A stretch of 64,000 bases of DNA, taken from contig CP159990.1 of the NCBI GenBank assembly GCA_040702975.1, positions 3,038,001-3,102,000 on the forward strand, written 5' to 3'. A model generated the notes under the pieces. The model searched no databases. It was given only the letters and a program-made list of their open reading frames with translations, and had not been told where the DNA came from. This stretch comes from Roseburia hominis. Lineage in GTDB: Bacteria > Bacillota > Clostridia > Lachnospirales > Lachnospiraceae. Positions within the stretch are counted from its first letter, which is position 1; the number at the start of each line of letters is the position of its first letter. A program made the translations under genes and the position numbers. Positions 34,935-44,181 of this stretch are shown one piece after another.

Positions 34935-35993
34935 TTATTCTTGCATTAGCTTGCTCTTATATTCATTCTTTGAAGTAAAACCAAATAACTTTCTTATTAT
35001 TTCGATTCTAGTACACCCCCACACCATAATTGATATCAATAAAAATTTTCCTGCTATAACCAAATATAATTGTAATTGCGAGGGAAAACCATGTTGTACA
35101 AGCTTTCCAGTAATTCTCCACCATGGGAACAAGTTCAATTCAATAATGTGAATACACAGAACAAATAAACTATATTTCCCGAAAAAAGCCAAAATTTCAG
35201 CTAAAATTGATGTTTTATTATCTATAAGCCACGATATTAACATTATCACTATACAAGCACAACCACAGCCAAAAATATCTATTATTCCTCTTCCTATATC
35301 ACAATGTACAAGCCAAAATGATTGGAAATTTTTTATGAAAGCCATCCAAGTGACAATAGCAAAACCTACGCCAAATATTTTTGCCTCCTGCGACATTTTT
35401 ACAATGTAAATTTTAACATCATTCAGCAAATATCCCATATACATAAATAAAGTCGCACACGCGCCAGCTTGGATACTAAACGGGAACCAACATATACACC
35501 GAGACGCATAACCTGCTACAAATAACCCTATTACAAAGCACAACCTAAAGTACTTATTGAACTTAAATGAAACTCTAAGGAAAACGCTACCCCAAAATGT
35601 TGCCCACAAAAACCATATAGCACCTATTGCTTTTATGCAAAAAGGTTCCGCATATGAATCGCCCGCCCCATAAATTGAAGCGTATATCCAACCTAATGCA
35701 GCGTCCTTTGCATTTCCTGCAAAATACCCTTCTACTGCACCGATAATAATTATGGCCAAGCAAGTAATCGTATAAGGGATAAGCAATGTCCTGATTTTAT
35801 TTTTAATAAAACTCCTCATATTTTTTCTATCATTAGTAAAATATCCTGTAATAAAGAAAAAAATAGGAACATGAAAAGTAAACACAACCCTATCAATTGT
35901 CCAATTGCCCAAGTGTCCTAAAACAATACAAGCCATAGCTATTCCTCTTGCCACATCTATGTATCTAAGCCTATTTCCCACTCTATTTTCCAT
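34935..35993 (-). CDS. Membrane acyltransferase (acyltransferase-3 family)
   Basis: A 352-residue protein with ~10 hydrophobic segments. The family opening is clear: RLRYIDVARGIAMACIVLGHLG, with the conserved His in the first helix, then FTFHVPIFFFITGYF and an Arg/Lys-rich first loop (RKNMRSFIKNKIRTLLIPY). Such enzymes O-acetylate exported glycans, so it is likely to modify the polysaccharide made next door. It was probably next to the polysaccharide operon until the IS landed between them. The gene is AT-rich like the locus. Confidence 0.9.
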   Translation of the reverse strand: MENRVGNRLRYIDVARGIAMACIVLGHLGNWTIDRVVFTFHVPIFFFITGYFTNDRKNMRSFIKNKIRTLLIPYTITCLAIIIIGAVEGYFAGNAKDAALGWIYASIYGAGDSYAEPFCIKAIGAIWFLWATFWGSVFLRVSFKFNKYFRLCFVIGLFVAGYASRCICWFPFSIQAGACATLFMYMGYLLNDVKIYIVKMSQEAKIFGVGFAIVTWMAFIKNFQSFWLVHCDIGRGIIDIFGCGCACIVIMLISWLIDNKTSILAEILAFFGKYSLFVLCIHIIELNLFPWWRITGKLVQHGFPSQLQLYLVIAGKFLLISIMVWGCTRIEIIRKLFGFTSKNEYKSKLMQE

Positions 35994-36032
35994 ACCTTTC
36001 TATTTTTAATAAGTCAAAAGTCATACGATACA

Positions 36033-36191
36033 CTATTTTGTTTCCGGTATATCCTCCAAATCATAGATCCGTTTTCTTTCCATAATTCCCAGCTTTTCCA
36101 AAGACTGATACATCTCCTCCTCCTCTTCTAAAACAATAAAATAATCATACCATTTCTCTTCCACCCATATTTGTATTCTATCGCTCCTCAT
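36033..36191 (-). CDS. Small 52-residue protein of unknown function
   Basis: An ATG at 36191 opens a 52-codon frame ending in TAG at 36033. The peptide begins MRSDRIQIWVEEKW, contains a run of five Glu and ends DLEDIPETK. It is charged and probably helical, with no signal peptide. Its composition (aromatic residues, acidic helix, no rare-codon clusters) looks coding; only a weak AGGG precedes the start. It lies 39 bp upstream of the acyltransferase on the same strand and could be cotranscribed. Not recognised. Confidence 0.5.
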   Translation of the reverse strand: MRSDRIQIWVEEKWYDYFIVLEEEEEMYQSLEKLGIMERKRIYDLEDIPETK

Positions 36192-36210
36192 TTTTTAGCC
36201 CTATACACTA

Positions 36211-36227
36211 TATTTGTTCCACAAATA
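36211..36227. promoter_or_regulatory. Inverted repeat upstream of the small ORF and acyltransferase
   Basis: TATTTGT-TCC-ACAAATA, 7-bp arms with a 3-bp centre, 20 bp before the 52-residue ORF. A possible operator for the acyltransferase transcript. The rest of 36228-36443 is AT-rich with no gene or terminator I could support. Confidence 0.4.
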
Positions 36228-36443
36228 GCTATAATACAAATCTCATTTAAAAGTATTATTATCCTTCCATACAAAAGCAAAACCGCATATAGTTATACTT
36301 AAATCAAATATCTACTATATGCAGTATGCCTTTACACTATATTACATTAAACATTCCCTCTTAACTCCATTTCATTAACACTTTTCCCCAAATGTTAAAT
36401 GTTCGCTTAACTATACACGACACCTAAATCGTACACTTTTTGC

Positions 36444-39104
36444 TTAAGCATACGGATCCGTTGGATCCCATGTCTGGCTTAACGGAATTTTTGCATATAC
36501 AGGTTTCGGGAACGGACCGGCAACACTACTATTATAAATGATTACCTTTGTCCCCAAACTACAATTATCATAAATCCATTTAGCATCGCCGCTTCGCAGT
36601 CTGACACAGCCAGCCGAAGCCCAACTGCCCAACCTATTGTAATCCCTCGGCCATAATGTATGATTATTAAAGCTTGAATATGGCGGCGAGTGGAACAGAA
36701 CATGCCCTGTAATTCTGGTACAGAATTGCCCGTCGGCTCCATACAAATGATGCCACCGATACTTATTCTGTGTATAGAAAGTTCCTATTGGCGTACCAGC
36801 GCCCGGCGAACACGCAAAAGAAACGACCGGTATAATGTATCCTCTGTTACCATCCTTTGCATACACTGTTACACAACTCATCTGCTTATTGATCTTAAGC
36901 ACATAATTCGCCTGACTGCCAATAATGCTCCTCACATCGTAAATTTTTTTATCATCTCTATAGTAGTATTTATAGCCGTTTTCATAGTACCAGCCATTTT
37001 TAGCTTTCACAACGTTCACAGAAACACTTTTCGTCTGAACGATTCCATTGAGTCTCGCATCGATCAGTATCGTGTAATTTCCCTCCGTCGGTGCTATCCA
37101 CTCAACAGATGTGTCTGTCGAAAACTCTTTAATCACTCCCCACTCTTTCCAGTTATTTTTCATCCACACATATTTACACTCCAAGCCAGTCGGGCTTCCT
37201 GTCATATTAGGATATAACCGTACTGATTTTCCTAAAGAAACCTTCTGCGAAGATGCACCCGCCGAGGTATAAGTATGTCCTTTTAAATGAATTATAACCG
37301 GATCAAAAGCTATGCCTCTTGCATCCTTGATATCAACATAAACATAGTAGTCTCCAGCTTTCTTAATATCTAAAATTGCTGAGTTGTGTTCGCTAAACTC
37401 TTGAAGCACTCCCCACTCTTTCCAGCCGCTACCATATCTATATACAAATTTGTATTGCAGTCCATCTGTCTTACCCGTCACGTCTGCTGTTATAACCGTT
37501 TTATCTCCGGCGTAGAATGATGTGCCGCCTAATGCCTCTATCTTCTTGACTTCCCAAGGCGCTGGAAGTACCTCATACTCCCTCTCAACGGTGCGAACCC
37601 TTCCATCGATGTCTTTTACATTACTATATATCTTATAGATTCCCGGAGTCTTGGGATACCATGTTACATTCTTATTCTTTGAAAAATCCCGAATCACTCC
37701 CCACTCTTTCCAATCATTTTTCTGCCAGACATATTTGTACTGTAATCCATCTGTTTCTCCTGTCACTTCTGCCTTGATTGGAATCTCTGTATAAATTTGC
37801 TCTGGCTGTCCCTCATTAATATTTATTCCTTCATGTGCCCAGATTTGAGATACTATATAATATTCCTGACTCTTTGTCCGTACCTCCCCATCACGATCTT
37901 TCACATCAACATAAATCACGTATTTTCCAGCCTTTTTCGGCGCTTTCCACGTGAAATCGTTATCGGTAGCAAAATTTCGGATTACTCCCCACTCTTTCCA
38001 ATCATCCTTTTGCCAGACAAACTTATATTTCAATCCAGTCACATTTCCACTGACCAGTGCCTGAATCTGTACCTCTTCATTTTTTCTCTGTTCTTCCTGT
38101 GGGGAGATAGATATATCATCAAAATCCCATTTCACTGCATTAATCGTATAGTCTATGGTCTTTGTAATAACTCTTCCATCTGCATCCTTGACATCTACAT
38201 ATATCTTATAATTCCCTTTGTCCTTTGGTTCCCACTTCACACTGGCACTCTTTGAAAACTCCTGTAATACTCCCCATTCCTTCCAGTCGTCTTTCATCCA
38301 GACAAATTTATATCGTAAGTTTTCCGTAGTCCCGCTAACATTTGCCACTATTCCTATGGGATCTCCATACTTTTCCTGCGGTGAGGGTAAGCTTGCACTA
38401 ATTCCTTCATAATCCCACAAATCGGTCATAATTGTATAGCTAATCGACTTAGTGATTACTTTCCCTTTCGCATCTTTTACATCAACATGTATAGTATAAT
38501 TTCCCGGCTCAGCAAAACGATGCTCTACTACATTCTTCTGAGAAAAATCACTGATAACTCCCCATTGGCGCCAGTTATCCTTCTCCCAAACATACTTATA
38601 CTGAAGCCCCTCTATATCACCGGAAACAAGACTCTCAATCTGTACTGGCTCATTACATTTCTGTCTTATCGAAGGCAAACAAGTAACTTTTTCATTATTC
38701 CACTGCAAATCTCGAATAACAAAATTAATCTGTTTTGTTACGACTTGTCCATCACTTCCTTTTACATCAACATAAAGAGTATATGTACCAATTTCTTTAG
38801 GCAACCATTGCGCAACAGATTCACTGGAAAACTCCCGAATGACCCCCCACTTCTTCCAATCGTTTTTCTGCCAGACAAATTTATATTGAAGTCCTTCCCG
38901 ATCTCCGGTAACATTTGCCTGAATACTAATAGGTGTATTCGTAATCCGTTGTGGTGAAGCCACATCAGTCGTTATAGAATTAAAAATCCACGTCTCTGTA
39001 AGTTCCGAAGTATCGGCTGCTCCTTCGTCAGCGGCTTCAACCACAAATGCATTTACCAACAGCATACAAAATATTAACATTATAATCTTTTTTATGTTTC
39101 TCAT
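36444..39104 (-). CDS. Secreted L,D-transpeptidase with seven WGVI/triple-tyrosine-like repeats
   Basis: An 886-residue exported protein. A signal peptide (MRNIKKIIMLIFCMLL...VEA) is followed by seven ~95-residue beta modules (about 38-720), each with GLQYKFVWxKxDWKEWGVI and a closing Y-x-I-YVDVKDxxG, like Y_Y_Y modules. A short linker with WYYENGYKYYY leads into a YkuD domain (~740-870): GTPIGTFYTQ, LFHSPPY and the catalytic Cys in SAGCVRLRSGDAKWIYD, with Ser-Ala in place of the usual Ser-His before Gly-Cys. YkuD enzymes make 3-3 cross-links or attach proteins to peptidoglycan. The gene lies 89 bp downstream of the glucosaminidase gene, whose repeats it shares. Confidence 0.88.
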   Translation of the reverse strand: MRNIKKIIMLIFCMLLVNAFVVEAADEGAADTSELTETWIFNSITTDVASPQRITNTPISIQANVTGDREGLQYKFVWQKNDWKKWGVIREFSSESVAQWLPKEIGTYTLYVDVKGSDGQVVTKQINFVIRDLQWNNEKVTCLPSIRQKCNEPVQIESLVSGDIEGLQYKYVWEKDNWRQWGVISDFSQKNVVEHRFAEPGNYTIHVDVKDAKGKVITKSISYTIMTDLWDYEGISASLPSPQEKYGDPIGIVANVSGTTENLRYKFVWMKDDWKEWGVLQEFSKSASVKWEPKDKGNYKIYVDVKDADGRVITKTIDYTINAVKWDFDDISISPQEEQRKNEEVQIQALVSGNVTGLKYKFVWQKDDWKEWGVIRNFATDNDFTWKAPKKAGKYVIYVDVKDRDGEVRTKSQEYYIVSQIWAHEGININEGQPEQIYTEIPIKAEVTGETDGLQYKYVWQKNDWKEWGVIRDFSKNKNVTWYPKTPGIYKIYSNVKDIDGRVRTVEREYEVLPAPWEVKKIEALGGTSFYAGDKTVITADVTGKTDGLQYKFVYRYGSGWKEWGVLQEFSEHNSAILDIKKAGDYYVYVDIKDARGIAFDPVIIHLKGHTYTSAGASSQKVSLGKSVRLYPNMTGSPTGLECKYVWMKNNWKEWGVIKEFSTDTSVEWIAPTEGNYTILIDARLNGIVQTKSVSVNVVKAKNGWYYENGYKYYYRDDKKIYDVRSIIGSQANYVLKINKQMSCVTVYAKDGNRGYIIPVVSFACSPGAGTPIGTFYTQNKYRWHHLYGADGQFCTRITGHVLFHSPPYSSFNNHTLWPRDYNRLGSWASAGCVRLRSGDAKWIYDNCSLGTKVIIYNSSVAGPFPKPVYAKIPLSQTWDPTDPYA

Positions 39105-39193
39105 CTTATTGTCATCCCTCCTCCTACTTATATACGATAATTATCAGATTTTATAACTTCCTTTCAGCATTCATAATCTAACAAGTTCCTTAG

Positions 39194-42100
39194 CTACTTG
39201 ACCTTATATGAGACTGTCTTTGTTTCCACTTTATTTGTACTCTTATCTTTAAAATCAACATATAAAGTGTATTCGCCGGCTTCTTTCGGAGTCCATTTAA
39301 CAGACTGCTCATTTGAAAACTCTGCTATAACCCCCCATTGCGACCAATTATTCTTTTCCCATACATACTTATATTGTAAGTTTTTATTATTAGAAATACC
39401 TTCCACTGAGATTGTCGTATTTCTACCTGTTACACCCTCATTTGGTGTTACACGAATTCTCCACGGAATTACTTCATACTCCTTATATATCGTGGTCTTG
39501 TTTCCGAAACTGTCAATTACATCCAGGTAAATTTTATAATTCCCGGCCTTTTGTGGAATCCATAAAGCTTTGCTATCAGAACTTTTTTCCTGAATAACTC
39601 CCCATTCAGCCCAATCATTTAACTGCCAGACAAATTTGTATTGAAGCCCTGTTGTATTTCCTATAATTTCAGCCGCCACTCCAATATTCTTTCCTGCAAT
39701 CTGCGGACTTACCAAATCAAAATAAATTCCTCCAACAGACCAGTTGCCGCGAACAATCTGAAATGGCATACTCTTTGTCTCCGTATTACTTTTCCCTTTT
39801 TCACGAACATCAACATAGATTGTATACTCTCCAGGCTTGTCTGTTTTCCAAGTTGCTGATGACTTCTCCGAAAATTCTTGAATTACTCCCCAAGAGCCCC
39901 AGTTATCCTTCTGCCATACAAACTTATACTCCAAATTGTCAGTTTTTCCGCTCACTTTAGGGTAAACCACAATACTCTTTCCTATTTCTTGTGGAGAATA
40001 TTGATTTGCTGTTATAGTCTCTAATTTCCACTCCTTTTCAAAAACCTCATAACTAATAGTAAAAGTCTGAACCTTTCCACTCAAATCTTTCACATCAACA
40101 ATCAGTTTATATTTTCCTGCTCCGCCTGGCGTCCAAGTCTTCTTCGCCGAATTTGAGAAATCAGAAATTACTCCCCACTGAGCCCAATTATTTTTTTCCC
40201 AAACATACTTATATCTCAAACCCGCTGCATTTCCACTAATTTGCGGTATAATCTCTATCGGGTTACCAAATTTTTGCGAATTTTCCGGGTTTGTATTAAT
40301 ATCCGTTATTTTCCACTCGCCCTGAATAATTTTGTATGGAATATTTAAATGTTCTGTATTCTCACTATTTCCATCTGACACATCAACATAAATGTTGTAA
40401 GTTCCTATTCCTTCCGGCGTCCAGGTAACACTTTTATTCTTCGTAAAATCCTGTATTACTCCCCAACTTTTCCAATCATCCTTCATCCAAACAAATTTAT
40501 ATTTCAAATTCGTTCCTGCATTTTTTACATTGGCAGTTATATTAATTGATGTTCCTAAAACCTGCCCTGATTTTTTATCTGTACTAATTCCTGTAAAACT
40601 CCAGGTTTTATTTGCTATTTCATAAAAAATACTTTTTGATACTTTAACACCATTTTTATCTTTAACATCTACAATAATCTGATAGTCCCCTACTTCACTC
40701 GGTTTCCATTCCGCTTTTGTTGATGTTGAAAAATCTTTAATGACTCCCCAATTTTTCCAATTATCTTTCATCCAGACAAATTTGTATTGCAAACCAGAAG
40801 AATCCCCCATAACCAATGGCATAAGTGTAATCACAGTCCCTTTGGGCTGCGGACTGATCAAATCAGTATTAATCCCTTTTACTCCCCAATTCACAATCTG
40901 ATAGTCAACACTGACCGTCTCTGTTTTTCCTGTCGCATCTTTTACATTTAAATAGAGTACATAGTCACCTTGTCCACTGGGCTTCCAATTTACTGAAGCA
41001 GTTGCCGAAAAATCTTTGATAACTCCCCATTCTTTCCAATTATCCTTCATCCACACAAACTTATACTGTAAACCAGTAGCACTTCCATTCACTTTTGCTG
41101 ACAGTTTTATTTCCGTTCCCATCGTTTGCGGTGAGGCTACATTTGTAGTAATTTCTGCGGTCCATCCCCCCGTGGGCACATTAATCTTAGTAATATAATC
41201 TTTACTTGCAAATGCATACATACTGCTAAAATTATATACCCCGGTATTGCTGTCTATTGCTGTTCTACTACTATTTAACACAGGGTCACTCTGAATTTTG
41301 TAAAACCCTCCTGACTCACCAAGTATGATGAACGCATAAGAAGATTGCTGTCCCGTACCATATAGCTTTGTTGAAGCTGTAGTAGCCTCTTTTCTCACAT
41401 TTAAAGCAGTATGTTCACTATTGATAACATCCTTTATTCCTAAAGTGTATTTTCCCACATCATTTCTGCCATTCTCTCGATCTAACACCCAAGCAATATT
41501 TGCAGCTTTTTCACCCCAATACGGATCCGACGCATATTTTAAATTAATACCACTTGCTTTATTCCCCAAATAAGCACCGAAATACTTCCAGTTCTCTGGA
41601 TTGAGATACTGTTTCGACATATGTATTTCTGCGTATTCTTTTACGCACTGTTCCACACTACTGTAATAAGTTGAACTCTGACCAGGAGAAGAATCTACAG
41701 CATTTAACCCAAATAGATTATTCTTTTCACGTGCAATCCTGCTCGTCCCCCAAGCGCTCTCATTTGCTGCTACTCCCGTCATGAGCAATGCATTTACGCC
41801 ATATGTATTCTGCAAATTTACAAGTGCATTCCCAAGATCTCTCATCTTGGAAGTCCCACTTACCCTTCCATTTATAATACTATTCAGTGTACTTCCCTGA
41901 TAACTTGAAACACTTCTAAACGGGAGAAATTGAAAATAATTGTAATATGGTTCATTGGCATTTACAGCATTCTTCCGTGTCCCACTTTTATAATCATTCA
42001 GCATAGTTCCATAGTTTTCTTCTGAATAGAAATAATGTCCATCATAACTATAATATTTAGTTCCTTCTTTTAAATATGACGGAGCATTTCCCTGGTCTAG

Positions 42101-42805
42101 TGTACTACCATAAGTAGTATTGTTCATATTTGTTGTAATTTTATGTAAAAGTTTCTTATTCGATACCACATAATGACTTATTGATTTGACCGAAGAGCCG
42201 TTCACAACCTGAACTTCACTCGCATTTACCTCGCCAATCACCCCAGCAAGCATAAATCTCACTTTTCCATTTACAGTTCCTAAATATGCAGCATCGGCAC
42301 CATAAGCGCCACAAATATACCCTTCTTCGCCGGTTTCTACCTCAGTATAATATGTTAACCCTGATGATCCCTTTGTATTCAAATTTACAATCTGAGCTGT
42401 TATTGCCCTTGTTCTAAGGCTTTCGTTAACCACCCCATTTGCCGAATCTAAAGAATATACCTCTCCCAATTCGTTCATTCCCGTAATTACATCAGGTAGC
42501 CTACTTTCAATTTCTTTTTTTTCATTTTCATCATATTGCAATTTTTCTTCCGGCTCATCTGCACTTTCTTCACTCATATCTTCCTCATTCGTGCTTGAGT
42601 CGCCATCTGCACTCTCCGAATTACCCTCTACTTGCATATCACCCTCATCAGATACGGAAATATCCTCAGCTCCCTTTTCCTCCGCTGTAAACTCATTGGC
42701 ATATTGCTCTGTTTCCTCTGCCTTGACTCCCATCTCTAAAGACATCGTAACTAGCGTTACCAACAATAGCATTGATATAAATACCTTTACTCGCTTTTTA
42801 CACAT
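39194..42805 (-). CDS. Secreted glucosaminidase-like cell-wall hydrolase with seven WGVI repeats
   Basis: A 1203-residue exported protein; the ATG at 42805 has GAGGTG 7 nt upstream. In order: signal peptide (~1-30), an acidic low-complexity stretch (~31-95, rich in E, S and D), an N-terminal domain, a glucosaminidase/FlgJ-like domain (~325-450) with LLMTGVAANESAWGTSRIA, NNLFGLNA and YAEIHMSKQYL, an SH3-like segment (LNVRKEATTASTKLYG), then seven ~90-residue WGVI modules to the C-terminus. The Glu of AANESAWG is the expected catalytic residue. It should cut the glycan backbone of peptidoglycan; the modules probably bind wall or capsule. Gene neighbours suggest partnership with the L,D-transpeptidase. 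Confidence 0.88.
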   Translation of the reverse strand: MCKKRVKVFISMLLLVTLVTMSLEMGVKAEETEQYANEFTAEEKGAEDISVSDEGDMQVEGNSESADGDSSTNEEDMSEESADEPEEKLQYDENEKKEIESRLPDVITGMNELGEVYSLDSANGVVNESLRTRAITAQIVNLNTKGSSGLTYYTEVETGEEGYICGAYGADAAYLGTVNGKVRFMLAGVIGEVNASEVQVVNGSSVKSISHYVVSNKKLLHKITTNMNNTTYGSTLDQGNAPSYLKEGTKYYSYDGHYFYSEENYGTMLNDYKSGTRKNAVNANEPYYNYFQFLPFRSVSSYQGSTLNSIINGRVSGTSKMRDLGNALVNLQNTYGVNALLMTGVAANESAWGTSRIAREKNNLFGLNAVDSSPGQSSTYYSSVEQCVKEYAEIHMSKQYLNPENWKYFGAYLGNKASGINLKYASDPYWGEKAANIAWVLDRENGRNDVGKYTLGIKDVINSEHTALNVRKEATTASTKLYGTGQQSSYAFIILGESGGFYKIQSDPVLNSSRTAIDSNTGVYNFSSMYAFASKDYITKINVPTGGWTAEITTNVASPQTMGTEIKLSAKVNGSATGLQYKFVWMKDNWKEWGVIKDFSATASVNWKPSGQGDYVLYLNVKDATGKTETVSVDYQIVNWGVKGINTDLISPQPKGTVITLMPLVMGDSSGLQYKFVWMKDNWKNWGVIKDFSTSTKAEWKPSEVGDYQIIVDVKDKNGVKVSKSIFYEIANKTWSFTGISTDKKSGQVLGTSINITANVKNAGTNLKYKFVWMKDDWKSWGVIQDFTKNKSVTWTPEGIGTYNIYVDVSDGNSENTEHLNIPYKIIQGEWKITDINTNPENSQKFGNPIEIIPQISGNAAGLRYKYVWEKNNWAQWGVISDFSNSAKKTWTPGGAGKYKLIVDVKDLSGKVQTFTISYEVFEKEWKLETITANQYSPQEIGKSIVVYPKVSGKTDNLEYKFVWQKDNWGSWGVIQEFSEKSSATWKTDKPGEYTIYVDVREKGKSNTETKSMPFQIVRGNWSVGGIYFDLVSPQIAGKNIGVAAEIIGNTTGLQYKFVWQLNDWAEWGVIQEKSSDSKALWIPQKAGNYKIYLDVIDSFGNKTTIYKEYEVIPWRIRVTPNEGVTGRNTTISVEGISNNKNLQYKYVWEKNNWSQWGVIAEFSNEQSVKWTPKEAGEYTLYVDFKDKSTNKVETKTVSYKVK

Positions 42806-42822
42806 AATTCTCACCTCAAATT

Positions 42823-43728
42823 CTATAAATACTGCCCTTCACGCACTAATTCTTTCACAGCCTTCACAACATCTTCCTTATCTTCCTTATAAGTCACCCC
42901 AAACCACTGATCATTCGACTCCAGGACCTTTACTTCAATCTCATCCTTTTCAAGCATTCCACCAATAATCGTCGGCAAAAGGTACTCTTTTTTCAGGTCA
43001 TTATCCGGCAGCTCCGCCAAAAATTCAGCAAACCCCTTTTCCAGAACCTCAAAGAATTCGGGGCCGATTCCCCACATGTTCATAGAAACATTGGATTCCA
43101 CGTCAATCTCATATTCTTCCTTCTCGCCTTTTACAATGGCTTTTCCACCCTCTTTTACAATATTATGAGTCTCTATGATATCTGCCAGCATACCGTCCTG
43201 GCCCACATGGCACACGCCACGGGTCACTCCTCCGTTATCACTGAGCGTGTTTTTTAGTATAAAACTCACCATGCAGATATGCAGCTTCTCATTAATTGTT
43301 TCTTTATTAGTCAGATAAGCAAAAGCCTCCTGATATGCCTCTTTTCCATAATAATCATCCGCGTTAATGACCAAAAACGGCTCATTTACCAAATCCTTGC
43401 AGCATAGAATGGCTTGGCCTGTACCCCATGGTTTTTTTCTATCTGGGAACTTGTCCGCATATTCTTCGGGAATATCGTCTATTTCCTGAAAAGCATACGC
43501 TACCTTGACCTTTTTCTCAATACGCTCTCCAATCACTTCCTTAAAATCTTTTTCCAAATCCCTCCTGATCACAAAAACGACCTTATCAAAGCCTGCAGCT
43601 AAAGCGTCATAGATAGAATAGTCCATAATGATTTCTCCATTCGGTCCTACCGGCTCTAACTGTTTGATTCCTCCCCCAAATCTGCTGCCAATTCCTGCTG
43701 CCATTACTACTAATGTCGCATTTCCCAT
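42823..43728 (-). CDS. Sugar-phosphate/choline-type nucleotidyltransferase
   Basis: A 301-residue NTP_transferase. It opens with LVVMAAGIGSRFGGGIKQLEPVG, the glycine-rich nucleotide loop and catalytic Lys; the metal-binding Asp pair is in VINADDYYG; GTGQAILCCKDL is another conserved segment. It makes an NDP-activated sugar or alcohol for the envelope; the exact substrate cannot be told. It lies 17 bp upstream of the glucosaminidase gene, and its start codon shares a base with the stop of the preceding small ORF. Confidence 0.85.
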   Translation of the reverse strand: MGNATLVVMAAGIGSRFGGGIKQLEPVGPNGEIIMDYSIYDALAAGFDKVVFVIRRDLEKDFKEVIGERIEKKVKVAYAFQEIDDIPEEYADKFPDRKKPWGTGQAILCCKDLVNEPFLVINADDYYGKEAYQEAFAYLTNKETINEKLHICMVSFILKNTLSDNGGVTRGVCHVGQDGMLADIIETHNIVKEGGKAIVKGEKEEYEIDVESNVSMNMWGIGPEFFEVLEKGFAEFLAELPDNDLKKEYLLPTIIGGMLEKDEIEVKVLESNDQWFGVTYKEDKEDVVKAVKELVREGQYL

Positions 43729-44042
43729 TATTTATCCTCCAAAATATTCTTCAAATCACATAGTAACACATTATCTTTAAGTATAGCACATAGATGTTGT
43801 ATTGAAAACCCTTTTTCAAGCCATTTCTTGTATTTAAACCTGTAATTCACATCCGCCTTTTTATATTTCTGTAACAAGATTACTAGCTGATCTGTAGATA
43901 CCACATAATCTTTTCCAGAATTTTCCTTTTTTCTTATGAAACAAGCCCGGACTCTCCATATACTTATCCTGGCTTGATAAAAAATTATTCTTAGCCCTCT
44001 CTCCTTTCTTTTTTCCAATATGTTTCCTTTCTTTTTCGACAT
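43728..44042 (-). CDS. Small basic protein coupled to the nucleotidyltransferase gene
   Basis: A 104-codon frame, strongly basic at the N-terminus and ending LKDNVLLCDLKNILEDK. Its stop overlaps the next start (TAATG), the usual sign of translational coupling. The true start is unclear because two overlapping frames are open upstream, and no SD stands out. Not recognised. The C-terminal ~60 residues look most protein-like. Confidence 0.45.
   Translation of the reverse strand: MSKKKGNILEKRKERGLRIIFYQARISIWRVRACFIRKKENSGKDYVVSTDQLVILLQKYKKADVNYRFKYKKWLEKGFSIQHLCAILKDNVLLCDLKNILEDK
44035..44041 (-). promoter_or_regulatory. Perfect 0A-box heptamer
   Basis: TTCGACA, complement of the Spo0A core TGTCGAA, flanked by T runs, 141 bp upstream of the Spo0A-C gene (copy 2) and near the start of the divergent small ORF. 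A seven-base match in AT-rich DNA can occur by chance; its value comes from the neighbouring pair. Confidence 0.4.
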
Positions 44043-44085
44043 TTTTCAACGTTTTTATCCCTTGCGAATTCTCACATATGTCTAT

Positions 44086-44116
44086 TTTTGTCGTAGTATA
44101 ACTTTTTTAGTCGACG
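44086..44116 (+). promoter_or_regulatory. Paired GTCG boxes 20 bp apart upstream of Spo0A-C copy 2
   Basis: TTTTTGTCGTAG with GTCG at 44090-44093 and TTTTTAGTCGACG with GTCG at 44110-44113. Each follows a T run, in the gene's orientation and with the same 20-bp spacing as the pair upstream of Spo0A-C copy 1. AT-rich candidate -10 sequences lie at 44140-44156. Confidence 0.5.
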
Positions 44117-44181
44117 TATTACCTTTTCAGTTTTTTTGTTATAAGATATATATATTCAATGTAAGGAGAAAGGAGAGAATT

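Noticed and set aside
36444..42805. Repetitive DNA as a separate repeat or CRISPR feature
   Set aside because: The repeats are explained by the 14 protein modules and diverge at synonymous sites.
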